Below, in pieces: positions 32,894 to 42,505 of a stretch of 44,906 bases of DNA. The notes below the pieces were generated by a model, which was not told the DNA's origin, ran no database searches, and saw only the letters and a list, made by a program, of their open reading frames with translations. The translations under genes were made by a program, and so were the position numbers. Location: the NCBI GenBank assembly GCA_009697815.1, contig WLRQ01000018.1, positions 1 to 44,906 on the forward strand, given 5' to 3'. Position 1 is the stretch's first letter. Each line of letters begins with the position of its first letter. The DNA comes from Actinomycetota bacterium (GTDB lineage: Bacteria; Actinomycetota; Actinomycetes; S36-B12; CAIYMF01).

Positions 32894-35122
32894 TCAGGCC
32901 TCGATGTCGGCGGAGTCGGACTCAGTCGCGGCGCCACCCTCGGCGCCGTCCTCGACCGGCGAGAGCGAAAGCTTGCCCCGCGCGTCGATCTCGGAGATCT
33001 CCACGAGCACCTTCTGACCAATCGACACGACGTCGTCGACATTGTCGACGCGCTTGCCACCGGAGAGTGAACGCAGCTTGGAGATGTGAAGCAGACCGTC
33101 CTTGCCCGGCATGAGCGAGATGAACGCTCCGAAGGCGGTGGTCTTGACGACCGTGCCGAGGTAGCGCTCACCGATCTCCGGCATGTGCGGGTTGGCGATG
33201 GCGTTGATCTGCGCCCGTGCGGCCTCCGCCTTGGGGCCGTCGATCGCGCCGATGTAGATCGTGCCGTCGTCCTGGATCGTGATCTCGGCGCCAGTCTCGG
33301 CCTGGATCTGGTTGATCATCTTGCCCTTCGGGCCGATGACCTCTCCGATCTTGTCTACCGGGATCTGGATCGAGATGATCCGAGGCGCGAACGGCGACAT
33401 GTCGTCGGGGACGTCGATCGCCTCGAGCATGACGTCGAGGATCGCGAGGCGGGCCCCACGAGCCTGGGTGAGCGCACCGGCAAGCACGGAGGCGGGGATG
33501 CCGTCGAGCTTGGTGTCGAGCTGGAGCGCGGTGATGAAGTCCTTGGTGCCGGCGACCTTGAAGTCCATGTCGCCGAAGGCGTCCTCGGCACCGAGGATGT
33601 CGGTGAGGGTGACGTACTCCGTCTTGCCGTCGACCTCGTCGGAGATCAGGCCCATCGCGATACCGGCGACGGGAGCCTTGAGAGGCACACCGGCATTGAG
33701 CAGCGACATGGTCGACGCACAGACCGAACCCATCGAGGTCGAGCCGTTGGAGCCGAGAGCCTCGGACACCTGACGGATCGCGTAGGGGAAGTCCTCCTTG
33801 CTCGGCAGCACCGGCAGGAGGGCGCGCTCGGCAAGTGCGCCGTGCCCGATCTCACGGCGCTTGGGCGAGCCCACGCGGCCGGTCTCACCGACGGAGTACG
33901 GCGGGAAGTTGTAGTTGTGCATGTAGCGCTTGCGAGTCTCGGGGTTGAGGGTGTCGAGCTGCTGCTCCATGCGGAGCATGTTCAACGTCGAGACGCCCAA
34001 GATCTGGGTCTCGCCGCGCTCGAACAGCGCCGATCCGTGCGCGCGCGGCACGATGTCGACCTCGGCCGAAAGGGTACGGATATCCGTGAGCCCACGACCG
34101 TCGATGCGCACCTTGTCGCGCAGGACACGCAGCCGCACGAGCTTCTTGGTGAGCGAGCGCAACGCGGCGCCGATCTCCTTCTCACGACCTTCGAACTGGC
34201 CCACGAGACGCTCAGAGGCGAGGTCCTTGACCCGGTCGAGCTCGGTCTCGCGCTCCTGCTTGCCGGCGATCGTGAGGGCCGCGGCAAGCTCGGTGGACAC
34301 GACACTCTCGACCGCATCGAAGGCGTCAGGCTGGTAGTCCAGGAACGTGCGGAACTCGCCCGTCTCCTTCGAGGTCTGGGCGGCAAGCGCGCTCTGGGCT
34401 GCACACAGGATCCGAATAAAGGCCTTCGAGGCCTCCAGGCCCTGTGAGACGACCTCTTCGGTGGGAGCGACAGCCCCACCGCGGATGAGCTCGATCGTGG
34501 CGACCGTGGCCTCAGCCTCGACCATCATGATCGCGACATCGTCACCGATGACGCGGCCGGCAACGACCATGTCGAACACGGCATCCTCGAGCTGGGAGTG
34601 CGAGGGGAACGCCACCCATTGACCCTTGATCAGGGCCACCCGCACGGCGCCGATCGGGCCGCTGAAGGGCAGTCCGGCAATCTGCGTGGACATCGAGGCC
34701 GCATTGATGGCGACGACGTCGTAGAGGTGGTCGGGGTTGAGCGACATGACCGTGACGACAACCTGGATCTCATTGCGAAGGCCCTTGGCGAACGAGGGAC
34801 GCAGCGGACGGTCGATCAGGCGGCAGGTGAGGATCGCGTCCTCGCTCGGGCGACCCTCGCGGCGGAAGAACGAGCCGGGGATGCGGCCGAGGGAGTACAT
34901 GCGCTCCTCGACGTCGACGGTCAAGGGGAAGAAGTCGAACTGCTCCTTCGGGTGCTTGCCGGCGGTAGTCGCCGAGAGAAGCATGGTCTCGTCGTCGAGG
35001 TAGACCACGGCCGAGCCGGCGGCCTGACGGGCCAGACGGCCGGTCTCGAAACGAATCGTGCGGGTGCCGAAGGCGCCGTTGTCGATGACGGCTTCGGATG
35101 TCGTGATCTCGGGACCCTCCAT
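32894..35122 (-). CDS. pnp: Polyribonucleotide nucleotidyltransferase (PNPase)
   Basis: Phosphorolytic 3'-5' exoribonuclease and RNA tailing enzyme; the Streptomyces orthologue was also described as guanosine pentaphosphate synthetase. The 742-residue protein has two RNase PH domains (the first beginning [35 protein letters not shown], the second around [19 protein letters not shown] and [23 protein letters not shown]), a KH domain ([30 protein letters not shown]) and a C-terminal S1 domain ([29 protein letters not shown]). An acidic tail ends the protein. ATG follows AGGAGGGCACCC. The 333-bp leader region has several hairpins, possibly for autoregulation. Confidence 0.97.
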   Translation of the reverse strand: MEGPEITTSEAVIDNGAFGTRTIRFETGRLARQAAGSAVVYLDDETMLLSATTAGKHPKEQFDFFPLTVDVEERMYSLGRIPGSFFRREGRPSEDAILTCRLIDRPLRPSFAKGLRNEIQVVVTVMSLNPDHLYDVVAINAASMSTQIAGLPFSGPIGAVRVALIKGQWVAFPSHSQLEDAVFDMVVAGRVIGDDVAIMMVEAEATVATIELIRGGAVAPTEEVVSQGLEASKAFIRILCAAQSALAAQTSKETGEFRTFLDYQPDAFDAVESVVSTELAAALTIAGKQERETELDRVKDLASERLVGQFEGREKEIGAALRSLTKKLVRLRVLRDKVRIDGRGLTDIRTLSAEVDIVPRAHGSALFERGETQILGVSTLNMLRMEQQLDTLNPETRKRYMHNYNFPPYSVGETGRVGSPKRREIGHGALAERALLPVLPSKEDFPYAIRQVSEALGSNGSTSMGSVCASTMSLLNAGVPLKAPVAGIAMGLISDEVDGKTEYVTLTDILGAEDAFGDMDFKVAGTKDFITALQLDTKLDGIPASVLAGALTQARGARLAILDVMLEAIDVPDDMSPFAPRIISIQIPVDKIGEVIGPKGKMINQIQAETGAEITIQDDGTIYIGAIDGPKAEAARAQINAIANPHMPEIGERYLGTVVKTTAFGAFISLMPGKDGLLHISKLRSLSGGKRVDNVDDVVSIGQKVLVEISEIDARGKLSLSPVEDGAEGGAATESDSADIEA

Positions 35123-35455
35123 GGGTGCCCTCCTCTTGTCTTATGGGACGTCGAGGAGCGAACGCGGGAGCACCTGCTAGTCGGCAGGAGGCCGGTCATC
35201 GATCGAAGCGCACGGGCGGCGGGCCGCTTCCACGCTCCTGCGCGGGGGGCGGCATGCCCGGGTGCCACTACCGAGGACCGACGACTGAGGCTCTCCGGGG
35301 CGTTCGCCCCATGACGACCCTGGGGTTCGTCGCTGGATGATCCAGCAGCGGGTTTCATCGGGTGGTACTGGTCGTGGTTCCGGCGATCGGTGATGCACCG
35401 CCGCCGGACAGAACAGGAGGGGAGCGGCCCGTGGGCCTCTCCCCTCCATCGCACG
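35123..35455. other. rpsO-pnp intergenic region with several hairpins
   Basis: 333 bp without a gene. In order on the minus strand: the rpsO terminator (35416-35447), a dyad GCTGGAT-G-ATCCAGC (35332-35346), GGGGC-GTTC-GCCCC (35297-35310), and CCTGC-TAGTCG-GCAGG (35173-35188), ending in the pnp ribosome site. The stems after the terminator would lie in the pnp leader if transcription starts or reads through upstream of them; pnp leaders are targets of autoregulation in other bacteria. No promoter hexamers stand out. Confidence 0.5.
35416..35447 (-). terminator. Strong hairpin downstream of rpsO
   Basis: A 9-bp stem GGAGGGGAG/CTCCCCTCC, one C-T mismatch, then a 4-bp inner stem closing on a 4-nt loop, starting 8 bp after the rpsO stop. 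On the minus strand it is followed by TGTTCTGT, mildly U-rich. The best-looking intrinsic terminator in the window. Confidence 0.8.
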
Positions 35456-35725
35456 CTATCGGCGGATGCCGAGCCTCTCGATGATCGAGCGGTAGCGGTT
35501 GACGTCCTTCTTGGTCAGGTACTGGAGCAACCGGCGACGCTGGCCGACCAGCAGCAGCAGCCCACGGCGGCTGTGGTGGTCGTGCTTGTGCATCTTGAGG
35601 TGCTCGGTGAGGTCGTTGATGCGACGGGTGAGCATCGCGATCTGGACCTCGGGTGAGCCGGTGTCGCCGGGTACGGTTCCGTACTCGGCGAAGATCGCGT
35701 TCTTGGTCGCGGTGTCGAGCGACAT
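35456..35725 (-). CDS. rpsO: 30S ribosomal protein S15
   Basis: Binds the central domain of 16S rRNA early in 30S assembly. The 89-residue sequence is standard: [57 protein letters not shown], with the conserved H-D-H-H-S-R RNA contacts. ATG is preceded by AAGGAAGTCTGA. It has its own terminator, and a TAGGGT -10 candidate lies about 47 bp upstream. The rpsO-pnp order is conserved widely, and S15 or PNPase feedback on the region is known in other bacteria. Confidence 0.98.
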   Translation of the reverse strand: MSLDTATKNAIFAEYGTVPGDTGSPEVQIAMLTRRINDLTEHLKMHKHDHHSRRGLLLLVGQRRRLLQYLTKKDVNRYRSIIERLGIRR

Positions 35726-35771
35726 TCAGACTTCCTTCACGGGCGCATCACGGGTCGCGCGGGGCGCGCAG

Positions 35772-35777
35772 ACCCTA
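35772..35777 (-). promoter_or_regulatory. Putative rpsO -10 box
   Basis: TAGGGT on the minus strand (context CTGTTCTAGGGTCTG) lies 46 bp before the rpsO ATG. The -35 is not clear. Confidence 0.4.
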
Positions 35778-35854
35778 GAACAGTCGCGAGCCGCAGGGCG
35801 CCCACCCCACAGCCGTCAGGTGCAGGCTACCAGCGCACGGGCCTGGCCCCAAAC

Positions 35855-35895
35855 CACGGTCGCCGCCCCCAGGGCCGACGGAGGAGGCGACGGTG
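35855..35895 (-). terminator. Possible terminator after ribF
   Basis: CACGGTCGCC and GGCGACGGTG arms pair with one mismatch around a 21-nt GC-rich loop, beginning 5 nt beyond the ribF stop. The large loop makes it a weaker candidate. Confidence 0.4.
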
Positions 35896-35899
35896 CAGG

Positions 35900-36850
35900 T
35901 CAGATGCCCGAGGCGAGGATGCCGCGGGTTTCCTCGACGTCGATCGCCATACGAGCCACGAGAGCGTCGATCCCGTCGAAGGTGGCCTGGCCCCGGATCC
36001 TGGCGACGAAGTCGATCGCCACATGAGCGCCGTAGAGCGCGAGGTCGTCGCGATCGAGCACATAGGCCTCGACGCGGCGCTCACGGGATCCGAACGTCGG
36101 GTTGGTGCCGATGCTCACCGCAGCGGGATAACTCGTCTCGTGCGCCGTATAGGGGGCCACGATCAGGGACGCTGCATAAACCCCGTCGGCCGGAACCGCC
36201 GAGTGCGGCGTGGTCGTGAGGTTCGCGGTGGGGTAGCCGAGCTCACGCCCTCGCGCATCCCCGTGCACGACGGTGCCCTCGACCCGGTGCGAGCGCCCGA
36301 GAGAGGCCCGGGCCGACGCGACATCACCTGCGCCCACGAGCCCGCGAATGTACGTGGAGGACCACGCGCCTCCGACACCCGCGACGAGCGGCTCGGCGTC
36401 CACGACGAAATCGGCCAGGGCCCCGAGCTCTTCGAGTAGCTCAGTGTCGCCAGCAGCTCGGTGCCCGAACCGGAAGTTGGCACCGACCACGACCGCGAGG
36501 GCGTGGAAACGCTCGATGATCACTTGGTCGACGAAGGCCTGCGGGGTGAGGGAGGCGAGAGACCGGGTGAATGGCAACACGCAGACAGCGTCGACCCCGA
36601 GCTCGGCGAGCAGATGGCAGCGTTGATCGATGGTTGAGAGCAGCGCTGGATGCGTGCCCGGACGCACGACGTCACTCGGGTGAGGATCGAACGTGATGAC
36701 CACCGACGGCGCACCTACCGCATGTGCGTGTTCAACCGCCTTGCCGACGATGGCCCGGTGTCCGCGATGGACCCCATCGAAGATTCCCAGGGCCACGACC
36801 GAGCGCGGTTGGTCGAGCGGGACATCCTCGAGACCCTGCCAGCGCTGCAC
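35900..36850 (-). CDS. ribF: Bifunctional riboflavin kinase / FAD synthetase
   Basis: Makes FMN and then FAD from riboflavin. The N-terminal nucleotidyltransferase half has LGIFDGVHRGHRAIVGKA with the H28-RG-H31 motif and later SSTYIRGLVGAGDVASA; the C-terminal kinase half has GTVVHGDARGRELGYPTANL and TYPAAVSIGTNPTFG. Length 316 is normal. The GTG start at 36850 has only a weak purine tract. It lies 57 bp downstream of truB and 174 bp upstream of rpsO, as in other actinobacteria. It supplies flavin for several enzymes in the window (ThyX, proline dehydrogenase, sarcosine oxidase-like). Confidence 0.95.
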   Translation of the reverse strand: MQRWQGLEDVPLDQPRSVVALGIFDGVHRGHRAIVGKAVEHAHAVGAPSVVITFDPHPSDVVRPGTHPALLSTIDQRCHLLAELGVDAVCVLPFTRSLASLTPQAFVDQVIIERFHALAVVVGANFRFGHRAAGDTELLEELGALADFVVDAEPLVAGVGGAWSSTYIRGLVGAGDVASARASLGRSHRVEGTVVHGDARGRELGYPTANLTTTPHSAVPADGVYAASLIVAPYTAHETSYPAAVSIGTNPTFGSRERRVEAYVLDRDDLALYGAHVAIDFVARIRGQATFDGIDALVARMAIDVEETRGILASGI

Positions 36851-36907
36851 GACCCCTACTCTCTCAGGCCGCGATCTTCGATGCCGCAGGCACCCGGTGT
36901 TCGTCGG

Positions 36908-37816
36908 TCAGGAGAACACCACGAGCGGGACCAGGGCGCCCTCGCGCAGCTCAGCCAACGACAGCACTTCGCCCTGGGGGCCGAAGATGCCGACCGGGCC
37001 CACATAAGGCTCGGCCGTCACGACGCGATGGCCGTGCAGGACGCTCATCGCGGTGACGGCATCAACGTCCAGACGTGGGTAGGACGCCGTGAGCACGTCG
37101 CCGAGAGGTAGGAGTGAGAAGTTCTGCTCGAGCTCCTCGAGGGGATGTGCCGACCCGAGCCCGAACGGGCCTACGCGGGTTCGGCGAAGGGCGGTGAGAT
37201 GCCCGCCCACACCGAGCGCGGCCCCGAGATCACGCGCCAATGCCCGGATGTAAGTGCCCGATCCGCATGTGACGGAGACGTCGACGTCGAGGAATCCACG
37301 CCCGTCCGCATCGAGGGACCGGCGGCTGCCGAGGATGTCGAAGCGCGACACCGTGACGGTCCGCGGAGGCAACTCAACGTCCTCACCAGCGCGCACCCGG
37401 GCATAGGAGCGGACTCCACCTACCTTGATCGCGCTCACGGCCGACGGGCGCTGCTCAATGACTCCGGTAAGGGGCACCACCCCCGCAATGATCTCCGCGT
37501 CAGTGATCGCGGAGGTGTCGGCACGGGAGGTTTCCTCACCCTCGGCATCGTCGGTGACAGTGGCTCGTCCGAGGCGGATCGTCGCCTCGTACGCCTTGTC
37601 GGTGAGTGCCAGCAGTCCCAGCAGTCGGGTGGCCCGTTCGACGCCGATGAGCAGGACACCCGTGGCCATGGGATCGAGGGTGCCGGCGTGTCCGACCTTG
37701 CGAGTGCCCGCGATACGACGCATCCGCGAGACCACGTCATGGCTTGTCATGCCAGCCGGCTTGTCGACGACGACAAGGCCGTCGGGTGCTGTGCGAGCCC
37801 GGGGTCCGCGCGCCAC
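36908..37816 (-). CDS. truB: tRNA pseudouridine55 synthase TruB
   Basis: Forms pseudouridine 55 in the T-loop of tRNAs. The family N terminus is clear: GLVVVDKPAGMTSHDVVSRMRRI, then KVGHAGTLDPMATGVLLIGV with catalytic Asp48. Later motifs are KAYEATIRLG and VTCGSGTYIRALARDLGAALGVGGHL. Length 302 fits, including a C-terminal PUA-like part. The GTG start lies 2 bp after the stop of the DHH phosphoesterase gene, so the two are coupled. Confidence 0.96.
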   Translation of the reverse strand: MARGPRARTAPDGLVVVDKPAGMTSHDVVSRMRRIAGTRKVGHAGTLDPMATGVLLIGVERATRLLGLLALTDKAYEATIRLGRATVTDDAEGEETSRADTSAITDAEIIAGVVPLTGVIEQRPSAVSAIKVGGVRSYARVRAGEDVELPPRTVTVSRFDILGSRRSLDADGRGFLDVDVSVTCGSGTYIRALARDLGAALGVGGHLTALRRTRVGPFGLGSAHPLEELEQNFSLLPLGDVLTASYPRLDVDAVTAMSVLHGHRVVTAEPYVGPVGIFGPQGEVLSLAELREGALVPLVVFS

Positions 37817-37818
37817 GA

Positions 37819-38832
37819 TCAGACCGGAAGGTGGGGTGCTGCGGCCAGCGCGGTGCGCACGGCCTCGAGCAGATCGATGGGGTCACCCTGCGCCGTGTAC
37901 CCGGCCGCGTAGCGATGTCCGCCGCCACCGAGTCCGAGTGCGATGGAGGACACGTCGATCTGTCCCTTACTGCGCATCGATATGCGCCAGTCGCCGCGGT
38001 CATCCTGCTTGAGGACACAGGCAACCTCGGCCTCGTTCGCAATCCGCAGAACGTCGATCACACGCTCGACCGCATCGAGGGGAAGGCCGGACGCGAGGCG
38101 CTCATCGCGCGGCACGACCGTCCACACGAGGCCCAGACCCCCGACCGACGACGTCTCGAGGACGCTGCGCTGCAGTGCGGCCCCGAGCATCTGAAGGGCA
38201 CCGAACGGCTCGTCGTCGTAGATGTGGCGGGCGATGAGGTCGTGGCGCATACCCGTGGCCAGGAGTCTCGCGGCGACCTCGTGGGTAGATGAACTGGTAG
38301 CGACGTACTTAAACGACCCGGTGTCGGTGAGCAACCCCGCATAGATCGGGATCGCAATCTCTGCATCGAGCGTGACGCCGAGCCGGTCGACGAGTGCCAG
38401 GGCCAGGATGGCCGTGGCCGGGGACGTGACGTCGACGAGGTGCACCCCGCCGAAACCGGTGTACGAGGCGTGATGGTCGACCGCGATGAAGGTCGAGGCG
38501 GCCTCGGCGTGGGCCCGCAGCACCCCGAGCCGATCGATCGAGCTGACGTCGAATGTCGCCACGATGGCGCGACCCTTGACCTCGCTCGGAGAGGCGAGCA
38601 GGTGCTGGCCGGGGAGCGAGCGAAGGATGCGCGGAATGACGAAGGGCTCGTCGCCGAAGGACACCGCAACGTCGACGCCGAGACTTTCCAGAGCCAGGCC
38701 CACGGCGAGCGCCGACCCGAGCGCATCCGCGTCAGGTGAGACATGCGCCAGTAGAAGGACAGAGCCCCCCGAGGTGAGGGCGTCGACTGCAGCACTCCAG
38801 TCGGCATCTCTCGGCGCGAGGGTCCAACTCAC
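37819..38832 (-). CDS. DHH-family phosphoesterase, NrnA-like oligoribonuclease/pAp phosphatase
   Basis: Degrades short oligoribonucleotides and 3'-phosphoadenosine 5'-phosphate; some actinobacterial members also act on cyclic dinucleotides. Active-site motifs are HVSPDADALGSALA (30-36 for H-x-D-x-D), TFDVSS (94-99), D119-H120-H121 (AVDHHASYTGFG), and DTGSFKY. The DHHA1 C-terminal signature GLGGGGHRYAAG is intact. Length 337. The GTG overlaps the rbfA stop by 4 bp (GTGA). It completes an RNA-decay set with PNPase, RNase J and RNase Y by removing the final nanoRNA products. Confidence 0.9.
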   Translation of the reverse strand: MSWTLAPRDADWSAAVDALTSGGSVLLLAHVSPDADALGSALAVGLALESLGVDVAVSFGDEPFVIPRILRSLPGQHLLASPSEVKGRAIVATFDVSSIDRLGVLRAHAEAASTFIAVDHHASYTGFGGVHLVDVTSPATAILALALVDRLGVTLDAEIAIPIYAGLLTDTGSFKYVATSSSTHEVAARLLATGMRHDLIARHIYDDEPFGALQMLGAALQRSVLETSSVGGLGLVWTVVPRDERLASGLPLDAVERVIDVLRIANEAEVACVLKQDDRGDWRISMRSKGQIDVSSIALGLGGGGHRYAAGYTAQGDPIDLLEAVRTALAAAPHLPV

Positions 38833-39353
38833 GTCGCCGAGCCCCCGGTCTCGTCATCGGTGTCGGTGTCAGACCCGTCGTCGTCAACATCAGACCCGTC
38901 GTCAGATTCAGAATCGTCGTCGTCGGGCTCATCCTCGCGAGGCTTGCGGTAGGGATCGGCCTCGCCGGCGTAGACCGCCGTAGCGGCCTTCTGGTGCACC
39001 TCGGCGTCGGCGGCGGCAGCCTGGCTCAGCAAGTCCTCGATCGCGAGGGCGTTCTCGGGGATGGCATCGGCGACGAAGGCCAACGTGGGGGTGAACCGGA
39101 CACCGGTCTGACGGCCGATCTCGCTGCGCAGAACACCCTTCGCGCTCTCGAGGGCGGCAGCCGTACCGATCTTGTCTTCCTCGGAGCCGTAGACCGTGTA
39201 GTAGACCGTCGCCTCGTGGAGGTCGCCGGTGACCCTGGCCTCAGTGATCGTCACGAAGCCCACTCGCGGGTCCTTGATGCGCTGCTCAAGGGTCTCGGCC
39301 ACGATCACGCGGATGCGGTCGGCGAGCTTGCGGGCACGGGCCGGGTCGGCCAT
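38829..39353 (-). CDS. rbfA: Ribosome-binding factor A with acidic tail
   Basis: Late 30S maturation factor that binds near helix 1 of 16S rRNA. The KH-like core is standard: MADPARARKLADRIRVIVAETLEQRIKDPRVGFVTITEARVTGDLHEATVYYTVYG. The core ends at about residue 120; the C-terminal 35 residues are almost only Asp, Ser, Glu and Thr (for example DDDDSESDDGSDVDDDGSD), which is unusual and recalls the tail of RimP in the same supercluster. ATG at 39353 is preceded by GGAGAGGATTCCGTC. The upstream frame is not homologous. The gap between rbfA and infB holds a probable DUF503 remnant. Confidence 0.94.
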   Translation of the reverse strand: MADPARARKLADRIRVIVAETLEQRIKDPRVGFVTITEARVTGDLHEATVYYTVYGSEEDKIGTAAALESAKGVLRSEIGRQTGVRFTPTLAFVADAIPENALAIEDLLSQAAAADAEVHQKAATAVYAGEADPYRKPREDEPDDDDSESDDGSDVDDDGSDTDTDDETGGSAT

Positions 39354-39403
39354 GACGGAATCCTCTCCAAAGTTGGTGCGGTAGTCCTGGTGCCGCGGCG
39401 CCC

Positions 39404-39480
39404 CGAGAGACAAGGAGCGATCCGCAATCGCCTAGGAGGACGTCGACCTCGGACATGCCGATGTGTGCGACGCCCTCCCA
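39404..39480 (-). pseudogene. Remnant of a DUF503 gene
   Basis: Read on the minus strand, this stretch gives WEGVAHIGMSEVDVLLGD followed by CGSLLVSRGA. DUF503 proteins begin with a strand of the form G-x-hydrophobic-DVLLGD-x2-SLKEKR, and the DVLLGD-x2-SL core matches. In Streptomyces and many actinobacteria an intact DUF503 gene (about 95 codons) lies exactly here between infB and rbfA. Only about 25 codons are recognisable; the rest is missing and the reading frame runs on into rbfA out of frame. The match is short, so chance similarity is possible. Confidence 0.45.
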
Positions 39481-39496
39481 GGCCGCGACCGTGGGA

Positions 39497-42415
39497 TCAG
39501 GAGCGCGACTTCTCGCGCATCTCGAACGTCGCGATGACGTCGTCAACCCTGATGTCGTTGAACGATCCGAGGCCGATACCGCATTCGAAGCCCTCGCGGA
39601 CCTCCGTGGCGTCGTCCTTGAATCTCTTGAGGGTGTCGATGGTGAGGTTGTCCGCGAACACCGCCCCGTCTCGGATGAGACGAGCCTTGGCGTTGCGACG
39701 GATAAGCCCAGATCGCACCAGCGCGCCGGCAATATTGCCGAACTTGCTCGACTTGAACACGTCGCGGATCTCGGCGGTGCCGAGAGCGACCTCTTCGTAC
39801 TCGGGCTTGAGCATGCCCTTGAGCGCAGCCTCGATATCGTCGATGGCCTGGTAGATCACCGAGTAGAAGCGGACATCGACGCCCTCGCGCTCGGCGAGAT
39901 CACGTGCCTTGCCCTCGGGACGAACGTTGAACCCGATGATCACCGCGTCGGACGCAGCGGCCAGCATCACATTGCTCTCGGTAATGGCACCGACACCTCG
40001 ATCGATGACGCGGAGCACGACGTCCTCGCCCACCTCGAGCTTGACGAGTGCATCCTCGAGTGCCTCCACTGAACCGGAGACATCGCCCTTGAGGATGAGC
40101 TTGAGCTCCTCGACCTCGCCGCGTTCGAGGGACTTGAGGAAGTCCTCGAGGGTGCGACGTCCGCGGGCCTGAGCCAGAGCCGCGTTGCGCTCGCGCGCCG
40201 CACGGGTCTGGGCGATCTGGCGCGCGGTGCGGTCGTCGTCGACCACGAGGAAGTTGTCGCCGGCACCCGGAACCGCGGTGAGTCCCAGGACCTGCACCGG
40301 ACGAGCCGGTGTGGCCTCCTGCAAGGTGTTGCCGTGTTCGTCGAGCATCGCGCGCACACGGCCGTAGGCGTCGCCCACGACAATCGAATCGCCGAGGCGC
40401 AAGGTTCCGCGCTGGACGAGGATCGTCGCGACCGGACCGCGACCACGGTCGAGGTGCGCCTCGATCGAGACACCCTGCGCATCCTGGTTGGGGTTGGCAC
40501 GCAGGTCGAGTGCTGCATCCGCGGTGAGCAGCAGGGCGTCGAGGAGATCGTCGATGCCCTGGCCTGCCTTGGCCGAAACGTCGACGAACATGGTGTCGCC
40601 GCCGTACTCCTCAGGGACGAGGCCGTATTCGGTCAACTGGCCGCGCACCTTGGTGGGGTCGGCACCTTCCTTGTCGATCTTGTTCACCGCGACCACGATC
40701 GGGACGCCGGCGGCCTTGGCGTGGTTGAGCGCCTCGATCGTCTGCGGCTTCACGCCGTCGTCGGCCGCGACCACGAGGATCGCGATGTCGGTGACCTGAG
40801 CGCCACGGGCACGCATGGCCGTGAAGGCCTCGTGGCCCGGGGTGTCGATGAAGGTGATCGCACGCGGAGCGTCCGTGTCCGGACGCGCCACGATCTGGTA
40901 GGCGCCGATGTGCTGGGTGATCCCACCTGCCTCCTTCGCGACCACATTCGTGTTGCGGATCGCGTCGAGGAGCCGGGTCTTGCCGTGGTCGACGTGACCC
41001 ATCACCGTGACGACCGGGGGGCGAGCGACGAGGTCGGAATCGTCGCCCTCATCCTCGCCGAACTCCAGTGAGAAGCTCTCGAGGAGCTCACGGTCCTCGT
41101 CCTCGGGGCTGATGATCGACACGTCGAAGTTCAGTTCGGTGCCCAGGAGCGCGAGAGCGTCGTCACTGAGTGACTGGGTCGCGGTGACCATCTCGCCGAG
41201 GTTGAACATGATCGTGACGAGGATGCCAGCGCTGACGCCGATCTTCTCGGAGAAGTCCGTAAGCGTCGATCCGCGCGCCATACGCACGGTCTGGCCCTGG
41301 CCCATGGGACGAACCTCGCCGCCCATGGACGGGGCTGCCATGTTGTCGAACTCCTGGCGCTTCGCCCGCTTGGACTTACGGCCACGAGCCGGCTTGCCGC
41401 CGGGACGACCGAACGCACCCGCGGTGGTACCGCGGCCAGCGCCCGCACCCGGACGGCCAGCGAAACCACCGGGACGCGGAGGACCGAAGCCACCGCCGCC
41501 GCCGGGGCCACCAGGCCCGCCCGAGCCACCGGGACCACCTGAGCCACCGGGACGCGGCGAGCCGAAGCCACCGGGACGACTGAAACCGCCGGGGCCACCA
41601 GGGCCGGAAGGACGACCAGCACCAGGACCACCAGGACCCGAGGGACGACCAGCACCAGGACCACCAGGACCCGAGGGACGACCAGCACCAGGACCACCGG
41701 GGCGACCGCCCGGGCCCGAGGAACGCTGCTCGGGCATCATCCCGGGGTTGGGACGAGGCACACCGGGGACTCCACCGGGACGGGTCATCGGGCGAGGCGC
41801 GCCAGGGACGCTCCCCGCCGCGGGACGCTCGACACTTCGGTCGGTGAACGGGTTGTTGCCCGGACGTGCAGGGCGCGGACCAGGCGCGGCACCAGGAAAA
41901 GCGCCGGGTGTGGCCACTGGCGCGGCGGCAGCGGGGGCGGCGGCGGCCGCACGCGGCGGCAGGTCGGCGCTCTTGTCTGTGAACGGGTTGTTACCAGGGC
42001 GCGGGCCACGAGGTGCGGCCGGTGCCACGGCGCTCTCACCAGCAGCGCTGGGTGCCTCGGACGAGGGGGCTGAGGCGGCCACAGCCACGTCAGGCGCAGA
42101 GTCCGGCGCTGAGGGTACGACGGGTACGGCGGGCACAGAGACCACGGGAGCCGACTCGGCGACCTCCGCGGCTGCGGCTGCTGCCTTGGCCGCAGCCGTC
42201 TTGGCACCCGGCTTCGCGGCCGCGGTCTTGGCCGCCGGCTTCGCTGCGGCCTCGGGCGCGGGCGGGTAGGCCTCCCGCAGGCGCCGCACGACGGGCGCCT
42301 CGATGGTGGAGCTCGCCGATCGGACGAACTCACCCATTTCCTGGAGCTTGGCCACCATGGCCTTGCTCTCGATTCCGAGCTCCTTGGCCAGCTCGTAGAC
42401 CCGGACCTTCGACAC
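39497..42415 (-). CDS. infB: Translation initiation factor IF-2
   Basis: GTPase that places initiator tRNA on the 30S subunit and promotes subunit joining. The 972-residue protein starts with the IF2-N domain ([34 protein letters not shown]), then about 330 residues rich in Ala, Pro and Gly, including two RPGNNPFTD motifs and a Gly-Pro-Arg block of tandem repeats, a second IF2-N motif ([33 protein letters not shown]), and the G domain: GHVDHGKT 473-480, [10 protein letters not shown] about 497-506, DTPGH about 524, NKID about 578. Domains II-IV follow. Start: GTG at 42415 has AGGAG six nt upstream and gives [11 protein letters not shown]; an upstream in-frame ATG lacks homology. Confidence 0.97.
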   Translation of the reverse strand: MSKVRVYELAKELGIESKAMVAKLQEMGEFVRSASSTIEAPVVRRLREAYPPAPEAAAKPAAKTAAAKPGAKTAAAKAAAAAAEVAESAPVVSVPAVPVVPSAPDSAPDVAVAASAPSSEAPSAAGESAVAPAAPRGPRPGNNPFTDKSADLPPRAAAAAPAAAAPVATPGAFPGAAPGPRPARPGNNPFTDRSVERPAAGSVPGAPRPMTRPGGVPGVPRPNPGMMPEQRSSGPGGRPGGPGAGRPSGPGGPGAGRPSGPGGPGAGRPSGPGGPGGFSRPGGFGSPRPGGSGGPGGSGGPGGPGGGGGFGPPRPGGFAGRPGAGAGRGTTAGAFGRPGGKPARGRKSKRAKRQEFDNMAAPSMGGEVRPMGQGQTVRMARGSTLTDFSEKIGVSAGILVTIMFNLGEMVTATQSLSDDALALLGTELNFDVSIISPEDEDRELLESFSLEFGEDEGDDSDLVARPPVVTVMGHVDHGKTRLLDAIRNTNVVAKEAGGITQHIGAYQIVARPDTDAPRAITFIDTPGHEAFTAMRARGAQVTDIAILVVAADDGVKPQTIEALNHAKAAGVPIVVAVNKIDKEGADPTKVRGQLTEYGLVPEEYGGDTMFVDVSAKAGQGIDDLLDALLLTADAALDLRANPNQDAQGVSIEAHLDRGRGPVATILVQRGTLRLGDSIVVGDAYGRVRAMLDEHGNTLQEATPARPVQVLGLTAVPGAGDNFLVVDDDRTARQIAQTRAARERNAALAQARGRRTLEDFLKSLERGEVEELKLILKGDVSGSVEALEDALVKLEVGEDVVLRVIDRGVGAITESNVMLAAASDAVIIGFNVRPEGKARDLAEREGVDVRFYSVIYQAIDDIEAALKGMLKPEYEEVALGTAEIRDVFKSSKFGNIAGALVRSGLIRRNAKARLIRDGAVFADNLTIDTLKRFKDDATEVREGFECGIGLGSFNDIRVDDVIATFEMREKSRS
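41610..41705. repeat. 33-bp tandem repeat inside infB
   Basis: Three consecutive, nearly identical 33-bp units, encoding repeated [11 protein letters not shown] on the minus strand. Surrounding sequence is a more degenerate form of the same Gly-Pro-Arg coding repeat. Identity at the DNA level implies recent expansion by slippage or recombination. Confidence 0.9.
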
Positions 42416-42431
42416 AGTTCTCCTGCTCTTC

Positions 42432-42458
42432 GGTCCGGAATCGGGGTCGACCCGGACC
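42432..42458 (-). promoter_or_regulatory. Hairpin in the infB leader
   Basis: GGTCCGG and CCGGACC, a 7-bp perfect stem with a 13-nt loop, ends 16 nt before the infB GTG and just upstream of its AGGAG ribosome site. It could affect infB initiation or partially terminate ylxR transcription. Confidence 0.45.
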
Positions 42459-42505
42459 ACTTAGACGTGCACGGACACGCTCATCGCTGGGCGTTCATCG
42501 GAGGC

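Noticed and set aside
33086-34447. Long open frame on the plus strand opposite pnp (about 450 codons)
   Set aside because: It mirrors the codon structure of pnp, has His/Arg/Asp-rich non-homologous sequence and no ribosome site. High-GC genes routinely leave the antisense frame open.
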